Of a stretch of DNA of 64,000 nucleotides, positions 56,074-64,000 are shown piece by piece. The DNA is from Mesotaenium endlicherianum (taxonomy: Eukaryota > Streptophyta > Zygnematophyceae > Zygnematales > Mesotaeniaceae). The notes beneath the pieces were generated by a model. That model was not told the origin of the DNA. It made no database searches and was given only the letters and a program-made list of their open reading frames with translations. Both the position numbers and the translations under genes were made by a program. Location: the NCBI GenBank assembly GCA_009602735.1, contig WELA01006444.1, positions 229,526 through 293,525 on the forward strand, in the 5' to 3' direction. Positions within the stretch are counted from its first letter, which is position 1, and the number at the start of each line of letters is the position of its first letter.

Positions 56074-59000
56074 CATGGTATAGGAGCTACCTAGTTGCTT
56101 CATTTGGAGGAGGAGCTTTGGTTGGTGATGCTTGTAGGAGTGTAGAGAGAGTGTAGAGGAGAAACAAAGATGACTTATAAGCTGCTAAGGGCAGCCATGA
56201 AGACATTGATGCAAGCTAGCATCTCACTCTCTTGAAGGAGGGAGGAGATGGGAAGTGGGAGGTACTCCAAGAAGTGTTAACTTGGATGCACCCAGATTCT
56301 TGTACGTCTTCTTTGTAGTGTGAGGAGGTTGCCCAAGCATGGTATTGATATAAGTAATATAGAGCAGCCTTTTCTTTAGTATGAAGACATTTGAGCATGA
56401 AGAAAATATGGAGTTCACACGGCTGGATTTTCCCTTGAAGATGCAAGCTCTTTGGTGGTAAGCACTTTCTTTGAGGGGGGCTTAGCATAGAGGTGCTGGT
56501 GGCTAGAAAGGAGTATGTGCCCATCTTTATTTCAGGTTGTCAATGAAGGTGGAGAGGATAGTAAGAGTAGGCAATTGGGGACTTAGCAAGCATGTGTACT
56601 TGCAAGTCTAGGAGCTTTGGCGGGCATAGCACTTGCAAGCTCAGGAGGAGCTCATGAGAAGCTCAAGAGAGGGTGCACCGGTGTGTTGCACCAAGTTGGC
56701 CAAGTATGTGGCCAGATTTGGGTTGCCTTGCATCACTCCTACATAGCCACTGGATATTGTTGGCCAGCCATGATGGAGCTTGGTCATTCTTATGGAGATT
56801 GATGAAGCCTCAAGTGAAGAAAAGCGCCGTGGAGAAGGCTTAATGCAAGAAGAAGTGACGCAAATTTTTCTTCAAGCAAGATAAGTGAAGATGGAGCCTT
56901 TCAAGTTCAGATTTTTCTTTTTCTTATGGAGGAGACTACTATGGAGTACTTGAAGTTGAGAACTAAGATGAAGACAAGCCTATGGTGTGGAAGAAGAAGC
57001 AAAGGTATGAAGTTGGTGCAAGAGGGCTGGTGCAAGAGATGTCTCCCACTTGAAGTGTGTGTGCCATTAGTTGTGTGATGGCATAGTTAAGGGGCAGATT
57101 TCTGGTGCATCTATGGAAGCTCTTCATGTGAAAGTAGAGCACCAAGGCAAGCTGGGTTTAGTAGTAAGAAGTGTCATTGGGGTGACCAAGGCTAGAGTGC
57201 ACTCAAGAAGCTAAGCATGTGGAAGGAGTTGCACAAAGAGAGTAGCCTATCCTCTAGTGCTTTAGTGCACGGGTCAAGTGAAGACCAAGGAGGAGTATGG
57301 TCAAGTGAGGATAGTGAAATAGGTGGAGGTAGATAAGACCACAAGTAGCTATCTTCAGCTCGCTAGCAAAGAAGCGACGCGGGAAGGTGAAGGTGAAGGA
57401 GAAGCACTTGTGTTGGTGACCTTGGCCCGGTCATCGCATGTAGCAAGCTTGCCTCCTAACAACCTTGGCGAGCGCGCATTGCCGGTGGAGCAAGTAGAGG
57501 TGTATGATCCCCTTGCTCATATATAGAGCAGACCCCAACTGCTCAAGTGGAGGAGCTCCTAGAAAGTGAGCTCAAGAGAAGCCCGCTTGCAAGACGACGT
57601 GTGTGCGTGTACAAGATGAGGTGCAAGCGCTAAGAGTATGTGCATTTGCCCAAGTTATGGAGCTCTTGGAGGCGTTCCAGATGTGTTTCTTGGAGCCTTG
57701 TGTGAAGGCTTACCTTCAAGGAGAGCCTGGAGCATGTGGGAGTGAGCATCTAGCCAAGAAGAAGACTATGATGGAGTTTGGTGCACCACGAGCGAGACTA
57801 CGCTCTCATGCCTTGTGAAGATTATTATCGTTGCTTGATGGAGACTACGACTTTATAGATATGGACCAATTATGGGGCTGATATGTCCTGCCTAAGATGG
57901 AGATATATGACAAAGACCTGTTCATGAAGCTAGGAGAATCAGCGCCTATACAAGCAAGCAAGAGAGGCGTAAAATCTGGACTTGGACACTCGAGTGGTAA
58001 GCGCCTTACGTTCATGATGAGGGGAGGGGAGTGTTATAGTTGTTAATAGTGCTTGTAAGCAAGGTCAAGCCAGTCCCATGAGTTCAGTTGTAACTAAGAG
58101 ATGTGAAGTGGAAAGAAGTTTGAGAGCAAGAGCTTGGAAGATACTCAAATCTGTTTATGTTTGAGGGTTTTACGGGTAGGCGAGCAAAAGTTGGCAAATT
58201 TTGGCTACTTTTTGCCTACTTAGGAGAGAGTGGGTAATATTTTCACTAGAAGTCCTACATGATGTAAGAGGCCTGGTATGAGGCCTGCCCTGAATCATAG
58301 TCAAGTTTCAAAATCAGGGGTTTAAGCATGTGCCATTTGTAGGTGCGGGAGCTTGATAAGTGTTGTGCGCGTGTGCGTCCTACGAGCGTGAGGCACAAAG
58401 TGACGATCTCGTTTGAGTGTTAGACTTAACTTCGGATTCTGAAATTTTGTGGAGAGGTAGTCCTATGGGTTCAAATATAGAAAAAGTAATGTTTTTGATA
58501 AAAATATTAATTTAAGTCCTGACAGTGCCACATGCCGATCTGCTGGACTGCCTTGGGAGCCACATGTGTGAGGCAAGGCGTAATCTGATTCAATGGTCTT
58601 AGACTTAAAACCAAGGGAAACAAAGCATACCAGTGACTTCAGAGGAGTGATATTATGTAGATTACACAACTTTTAAGCTAAAAATGTCAGAAAAAGTCAG
58701 GGGGGTGCCACTTGGCGTCTTGAGACGTCACCACGAGTCACGCACACGAGTGAGAGAGTGCAATACCTCTACAAAGAGTATGGCTTAGAGCTAGAGGTAG
58801 CTAAGGGTACCAGAAGGTTAAGGAACATAGTGGACTTAGGTTCATGATGTAATCTGGTCAAAATTACAAGAGCACCACGAGTAAGCCACATGGCGCGACG
58901 AGGAGCTGTTACTTGTCCCAAAGGGCGAAGAATGAGTATTTTGGTGATTTGGCGAACTATTATGCCTTGGATCTAGCTTTGGAGTATGTGAACATGATGG

Positions 59001-59296
59001 AGAGAGTATGTTATAGCCTTCATGAAGATATTGGCCTATTCTAAAAAGGAGTTGAAGACAAAGATGCATTTGTGTAAGGAGACGCCATGCGTGGAGCCAA
59101 CGTATGCGATGGAGCTTTCACTAAGTGGAGCAAGTTTGGAGTAATGAGTATCATCTTGGAGCCTGTTCAAGACCTGCAACTTTTATAATAAATGTGTATG
59201 TGTGTTTTTCTAGCGTATATGTGAGCTCAATTGCTCATATGACGTCACTTATGCTTAGTATGCGCCAAGGACGTCGCATCTTGAGGAGGGGGATGA
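56074..59296 (+). other. H internal region, non-coding
   Basis: Rich in AAG/GAG purine motifs, with only frames under about 75 codons and no domain. The primer site TGGTATAGGAGC is at 56076-56087 and the purine tract ends at 59296. Confidence 0.75.
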
Positions 59297-60010
59297 TGTA
59301 AGGATATCAAAGTGTGATTTGAATCTTTCTAGCATTTTATATGCATCGAGTGTGATCTTATAAGAACTTTGGCCTTTATTTCAAGTCATTTGGACAAGTA
59401 TTGAGAAAGTCAAGAATTTTGGGAGTTTTTAGTGAGTTTTTAGTGTCACAGATTCAATTTAGTGACAAGGACAGGTCCAGTGACGAAAATTTCGGTTGGA
59501 GTTCAAAAAGTAGGACATTGAATCATGAGGGTTCCAGAAACTACGTACGATTACGTAGAGTGCCAAAGTGATTGTGGAAATTCTAGAAACTCCGTGAGGA
59601 GTTAGTGGATTATGTAGTAGAATATTCTAGAGCGTGATTGTGTGCGTGTGAGTTTGCTAGCTTGTCCAACTAGGCAAGGTCACCTACATGGAAGGAGCCA
59701 TAGTAGTAGAAGGTTCTGGAGGTACTTTTCTAGAGAGGACACTTAGAGTTGAAGCATAAAAAGAGGGAGCCTAGTCTTGTCTTTTCTAGTCTAGTCTAAC
59801 CTTCTTAACTTGTACACGACTTTTCTTAATAAAAGGGAGTTCTTTTCCAATCCTGTCTCATGTAGCCCTCTAACTCTTGCAAGCGTGGCATACCACCAGG
59901 CCACTACACCTTGTGTATGCAACTAGGGAAGGTCCTCGTGCATGCTTCCACTTGCGGGTGAGGGTGCGTGAGTGTGTATGGGCGCACTCCCCGCACCCTT
60001 CCCCCTTTCA
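59297..60010 (+). repeat. 3' LTR of H
   Basis: 714 bp, TGTAAGG...CTTTCA, ending exactly where the G2 reading resumes. Confidence 0.86.
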
Positions 60011-60965
60011 GGAGCAGCTTCCTGAGGAGTCTGCGGAGGAGTACCTCGCGCAGCCATCGGAGGAGCCTCGGCCACCTACGCCCACGACGCACATTTGGCG
60101 CAAGCCTACAGGCCCGTCCGGCTTCAGCGACCTGCCGCAGGAGGCCGCGGCCCGGTCCAGTTGGGCTCGTACCGCCGCAGCTGGACCTAGCCGTCTCGTG
60201 TCCCATGACTGCTCCACAAGCAACGAGTGCCACGTCAGGCACTTGTTCGCCTCAGCCCTCGCGGCAGCTGCTTCTTCCAGCACTACCTTGCCTCTCGTGC
60301 GCCAGCTCGAGCCTCGGAGCAGCATCCGTGATCCGCCATGCACAGGCCCGGCTACCTGCGCCCATTCGCCCCTGCGATACGCACACCGCACCAGGCCGAC
60401 CACTGGGCACGCTCGAGAGACCACTCCTCTCCGCGAGACGAGGCGCTCACGGTTGCTCACGCCCTTGCGTGAGGCGCGAGAGGTCACTCCTCTTCGCGAG
60501 CCGCGGGCCCGCTCCATCACCCCGCCGTACGATGACAACGAGCGCACGCCCCCGTACAACGACACTCGCGAGCAAGGAGGCACGCCACCTTTTTGCCCAC
60601 TCCCTGACTACGACGACACGCATTCCTCCTCACAGGCGCATTACGCCCTGTACCTCGACCCTGCGGCTCGACGCGCCGGCGTCCCACGCAGCCACATCGC
60701 AGGCGACGGCCCCTCGGGATCGCCTCCTCAGAAGGTGGCGCGCACAGGTGGCACGCCGCCCCCTCGCCGCCCGTTCACAGCAGCCACACAAGCAGAGCTC
60801 ATGCCGCATCTCCGGCATCCCCGCGTCGAGCTCCACGAGGGCAGTCTCGCCCGCGAGTCCAGCTGGCCCCGCGCCAGCTCGTCCGGCCACGGCAGGTGGT
60901 TGACAGCCCGAGCAATCTTTCTGCTTAGTCCCCGCCAAGGCCATGCGTGAGCGCCAGCGCGCCTA
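60011..60965 (+). pseudogene. G2 Pro/Ser/Arg-rich segment before the methyltransferase
   Basis: Open frame continuing the acidic G2 segment (EESAEEYLAQPSEEPRPP), then low-complexity Pro/Ser/Arg sequence with repeated VTPLREPRA-type units (60420-60520). No enzyme motif is seen. The AdoMet-binding motif I expected before the methyltransferase was not found and may have been here. Confidence 0.6.
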
Positions 60966-61800
60966 CTTTGATCTGCAGCCCTAATCCGCCGCGCACAAAT
61001 GGACTGGCCCATGGACATCCGCAATATCACCGTCGAGCATGTCACTCGCCTTGGGCCCATCGATCTCATCATCGCAGTTTAGGAGTGCCAAGGATTTTCC
61101 AGAGCTGGGCGTGGCAGAGCACTTTGTAACCCTCGCACGGCCCTCTTCCGGCACCTGCTCCGCGTCCTCAACATGGTGGAGGACCGTCAGCCGCCGCACA
61201 CTTTTGCATGGGTCCTAGAGAACGTGGCTGCACGCCACGACCACAGGCCCGACGTCAGTGCCGACTTTGCCCTCTGCAGCAGCTACGTCGGTCACGAGGC
61301 CGTCATCAACGCTGCCCAAGTTGGTTCGTTTGCGCATTGCGTCCGCGCTTACTTCACCAACCTGGCAATGCCAAGCACGCTCGAGGCCTTAGCAGCCGCC
61401 CATCCGCGCCACACGCGCAACGTCGACTCCATCCTCGATGCCCCTCGGCTGGCGCAGCGGGTGACGATGCTGCCACATCCCTCGCTGGCGCAGTGCGAGG
61501 TCCTTCACGACATTACTCAAGCGCTCCCCACCTTTGTCAGCTGCTACGACAGCAATGCCTTTGTGGGCGCTCAACGCGAGATGGTCATTGACCTGGAGAC
61601 AAGCATGTTCGACAGGCCCCGCCTGACGGAGATGGAACGCTCCATGGGCTTCCCGCCGCACCTCACGGAGCTGGACGGTCTCACAAAGGTGAACCGCATT
61701 CGCCTCTTGGGACAGGCGATTGACGCCCACGTGCTCACATGGCTCCTGCTTCAGACACAGGCCTTGGCACCTCTTTACGCAAAAGCACGCCACCCAGAGC
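60966..61800 (+). pseudogene. DNA (cytosine-5) methyltransferase domain within G2
   Basis: The frame gives LGPIDLIIA-V-stop-ECQGFSRAGRGRAL (catalytic Cys motif IV, 61053-61115), WVLENVAAR (motif VI ENV, 61209-61235), AAQVGSFAHCVRAYFTNL (motif VIII Gln/Arg region, 61314-61367), LPTFVSCYDSNAFVG, TEMERSMGFP and LLGQAIDAHVLTWLL (motifs IX-X, to about 61750). Such enzymes transfer methyl from S-adenosylmethionine to cytosine C5 in DNA. The arrangement is DNMT-like, with the target-recognition region between motifs VIII and IX. Motif I is not visible. TAG at 61080-61082, just before the catalytic Cys motif, is probably TGG originally, so this copy is dead. It sits between the retropepsin and the pre-RT segment. 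Confidence 0.86.
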
Positions 61801-62323
61801 TGCCTCGGCCTGCTGACGCCATAGACAAGGACTCCCCTGACGATGATGGCCAGGCTCCGCCCGGCACCGCGTGGCATTCTCACCGCGAGGGGCCTGCCCC
61901 GCAGGCTCGCGCACGCCATCGGTCCCCGACGCCAACCCGCGACGATTCTGGTTCGCTGGGGGGGGGACGCAGGAGAGAGGAGGCCTCACAGCGACCCAGG
62001 GAGTTTCGGTCGCCATTTCTTTTTCCTAGCTTGCGACCTCTGGCAGGCGGTGCAGTGCAGCTAGCAGCAGCTGCCAAGGAGGAGGCACCCATCGCAGGCC
62101 GCGCACAGACAGCTGCAGGGCAGGTGACACCTGCAGCGCCACAGCAACAGCATACGCCAGCAGCAGGGCAGGAGGAGCCGACTGCAGGGCAGGAACCCTC
62201 ACCAACTGCGCTTGCATGGAAGCTGGGGGGGACTCTCACGGACGCCCAGGCGGCACAGCTGACGACACTGCTAGATAGGAGACGCAGCGTCAGCTTCCCA
62301 GCGGCATGCACGACCTCGAGCGC
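61801..62323 (+). pseudogene. G2 linker and start of the RT region, truncated
   Basis: Continues the methyltransferase frame: an Asp-rich then Pro/Gln/Ala-rich linker, then LGGTLTDAQAAQLTTLLDRRRSVSF (62225-62300). This resembles the segment just before RT in Ty3/gypsy pols, such as LSALLQKYKSVF in the B element here. It is cut by the F fragment at 62324. Confidence 0.65.
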
Positions 62324-62415
62324 TGAAGTGAATCGACTTACCAAATAAGCGATTAACAATTAATAAAGATCTTCATTAATTGTTAATTGCTTATTTGGTA
62401 AGTCGATTCATTTCA
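62324..62415. repeat. Fold-back F LTR terminus
   Basis: A left arm (62324-62364) and its inverted partner (62375-62415) are the same F LTR terminus in opposite orientations around AAAGATCTTC. The palindrome AAGATCTT lies at this position in the normal F LTR. Confidence 0.85.
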
Positions 62416-62416
62416 G

Positions 62417-62428
62417 TGGTATCGGAGC
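62417..62428 (+). other. Primer-binding site of F3
   Basis: TGGTATCGGAGC, one base after the plus-sense LTR end. Confidence 0.8.
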
Positions 62429-62449
62429 AGTTATCACAGTCTTCTTTGT

Positions 62450-62848
62450 ATGGTAAGGACAAGGTCTCAAACTAGCAACTCCCGAGACATGGAGAACCAG
62501 GATAACGAGAATGTCGAAATCCAGGCGGAAAGCCATGTAGCGGGAAACCGTACCTATTCAGAAGCAGTAGCAGATACTGCAGCTAGGGAGGCTGCAGACG
62601 AGGCAGCTGCTATTGCCGCAGTCGCAGCACAGCAAGCTGAGGAGGAGAGAGCCAGGCTAAAGCTGAACAAGTAGCAAAGGCCGCTGAAGATACAGAAAGG
62701 AGAGAAGGACAGCCAGCCGATGAGCACACTGTTGAAGAACTTATGGCATCAAGGGCCAATGTTCTGAACCCACCTTCTGCTGTACAACTCAATGTACCCC
62801 TAGGTCAAATACGTGACCGGCTGAATGCGGCAGGAATTGCTGCTGCAG
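62450..62848 (+). pseudogene. F3 gag N-terminus, truncated
   Basis: MVRTRSQTSNSRDMENQDN and the following ~130 residues match F1 gag at over 90 percent by eye. A one-base deletion near 62663 shifts the frame, and similarity ends at GIAAAG (62848). The orientation is opposite to F1 and F2. Confidence 0.88.
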
Positions 62849-63639
62849 GCATGGTTACGCCGTACGCGTATCTGACGCCCTTGATACGCTAAATTTAGCG
62901 TATCAAGTTGGTACGTGCGTATCAAGCGTACAAAACTTTTTGCACACCTGTGCGCCGCCCACGACGCCGTTCAACGTCCGTTTGGTCCGGTGCTCAATGT
63001 TTTAGCATTTCAAAGTTTCTCGTCGACAATGTGGGACGGGGATAAAAATAAAGGTTGAACACAGTTTGATGAGTTAGGGCAGTCAATGGCGGGAACACCA
63101 GAACCTTCATGCCTTTCAGTTTGGCTGCTGGCAAGAACTAATTGCTGTGTTAGGTACGAGGATTTATTTCGCAGCATGTACACTAGTGACTACTGACTAG
63201 AGTCTTTTTATTGTCATTTTCCGCGTATTCTTCATTCGTATGTAGAGTCGTATCCAAAACGAAGGAAGGCAATCATTTTAGCAGATCATTGTGGCGCGGC
63301 AAGACGCGAATAATAGGCTGAGAAAGAGTACCTGATAGCTTGCAGGTGATCACAATCTGGCAACTTTCAGAGCACCTCCCATGCATACCATCTTGTGCTC
63401 CTGAGTTTGGCAGGTGTGCACATAGGGCTGCCAGGCGTGTGCGGGGCGGACCGGGAGTTGTCCTTCTGCGCTTACACATTGCTGACCTCGTGAGCCCCGC
63501 ACCGTCCCTCTCCACTCTTGCTTGCACTCCTCATCTCGCCTCCACCGCCACATTGTGCTCTTCCAGTACCAGCACTGCCGGGATTGGGCTTCTGTGGCTG
63601 CTGCTTGCTGGGTGCCTGATTAGTGGCAACGTCAGATCA
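62849..63639. other. Unassigned segment with a 26-bp perfect palindrome
   Basis: It starts at the F3 break. TTGATACGCTAAATTTAGCGTATCAA (two 13-base halves) occupies 62881-62906, and GCGTATCAAGCGTAC and GTACGCGTATC lie nearby. The rest has no supported coding sequence. Confidence 0.5.
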
Positions 63640-64000
63640 TCGGATGGGGGAGGCAAGGGAAGGCAGAGAGGGTGTGCGGAAGGGAGCAAGCTAGGCAAGG
63701 GACAAGAGAGGGGAGAGAGGGCAGGGAGGGAGGGAGGAGCAGGCAGGGATGTGCAGCGCTGCCTGCTGCTGCCTGCACACTCTCCCTTGCAGGCTCAGAG
63801 GTGTGCAGATGGGAGCAGGCGGGAGGAGGAAGGTGGTAGGAGGTAGGAGGTAGGAGGGAGGAGAGAGAGGGCAGGGAGGGAGGAAGCAGGAGGGAGGGAG
63901 GAGCACGCAGGGATGTGCAGCGTTGCCTGCTGCTGCCTGCACACTCTCCCTTGCAGGCTCAGAGGTGTGCAGATGGGAGCAGGCGGGAGGAGGAAGGTGG
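63640..64000. repeat. Purine-rich minisatellite
   Basis: GGGAGGGAGG-type sequence with a ~164-bp unit (GCAGGGATGTGCAGCG at 63743 and 63907, followed by the same CTGCCTGCTGCTGCCTGC). It runs off the window end. Confidence 0.8.

Larger units (their letters stand above)
55482..60010 (+). mobile_element. H: non-coding LTR retroelement (LARD-like) inserted in G2
   Basis: Two direct LTRs (55482-56073 and 59297-60010) flank 3.2 kb with no recognisable gag or pol. A primer site (TGGTATAGGAGC, from 56076) follows the 5' LTR, and a purine tract (GAGGAGGGGGATGA) precedes the 3' LTR. Flanking pentamers GGAGT (55477-55481) and GGAGC (60011-60015) are a near-perfect target duplication. The G2 acidic reading frame continues across the insertion when it is ignored. 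The element would depend on enzymes from others. Confidence 0.85.
51096..62323 (+). mobile_element. G2: LTR element with gag, protease and DNA methyltransferase, interrupted by H
   Basis: Order on the plus strand: gag with two zinc knuckles, long Pro/Ala/Thr linker, retropepsin, acidic segment, [H element], Pro/Arg-rich segment, DNA cytosine methyltransferase, linker, and the short LTxxQ...LLxxxxxVF-type segment that precedes RT in Ty3/gypsy pols. It is cut at 62324 by an F fragment, so RT and integrase are not seen. GC content is much higher than in neighbouring elements. Many stops make it non-functional. Confidence 0.82.

Noticed and set aside
56164-59290. Host exons inside the H internal region
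   Set aside because: Only frames under about 75 codons with purine-rich composition and no domain; consistent with a non-coding internal region.
63340-63846. 168-codon plus ORF near the window end
   Set aside because: Half of it lies in a purine minisatellite, and no domain or conserved pattern is seen.

Overview
The window looks like a repeat-dense nuclear region of a plant-lineage eukaryote. It is packed with Ty3/gypsy-type LTR retrotransposons (chromodomain integrases, tRNA-Met-like primer sites) nested inside one another, and no host gene or RNA gene was recognised. A cytosine-methyltransferase domain inside one LTR element fits a streptophyte (charophyte-type) alga better than a seed plant, but this is inference. 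Runs of N and three single-N joins show a draft assembly.

Family letters used here: A = chromodomain Ty3/gypsy element with 503-bp LTRs; B = a second Ty3/gypsy family; F = a third, with 719-751 bp LTRs; G = an element with a two-knuckle gag, a retropepsin and a DNA methyltransferase; H = a non-coding LTR element.

Layout. 1-11344: two copies of a 5672-bp tandem unit made of a truncated A pol (minus), the 5' half of a B element (plus) and an A 3' end. 9700-16379: an apparently complete A element (minus) with gag, pol, both LTRs, primer site and polypurine tract. 16817-20117: an inverted 3.3-kb copy of A pol, fused directly to the 3' half of B (20118-23288, with LTR). 23289-25711: a truncated A element. 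25712-37012: one F element (F1) set in another (F2), with a folded-back LTR fragment, a large unrecognised ORF downstream of F1 pol, and assembly gaps. 37760-39860: a decayed piggyBac-like transposase. 40258-41134: a G-like gag. 41690-45212: a decayed G element (minus). 47130-49612: a decayed B element. 51096-62323: a long G element (plus) whose coding region is split by a 4.5-kb H element and which carries the methyltransferase between protease and reverse transcriptase. 62324-62848: an F gag remnant behind a fold-back LTR. 63640-64000: a minisatellite.

Shared themes. Families A, B and F each have an in-frame slippery heptamer followed by a perfect hairpin at the end of gag, with pol in the -1 frame. 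Most inactivating changes in the decayed copies (CGA to TGA, CAG to TAG, and GAY to AAY at catalytic Asp codons) are what deamination of methylated cytosine would give. The A element at 9700-16379 is the only one with full gag and pol frames.
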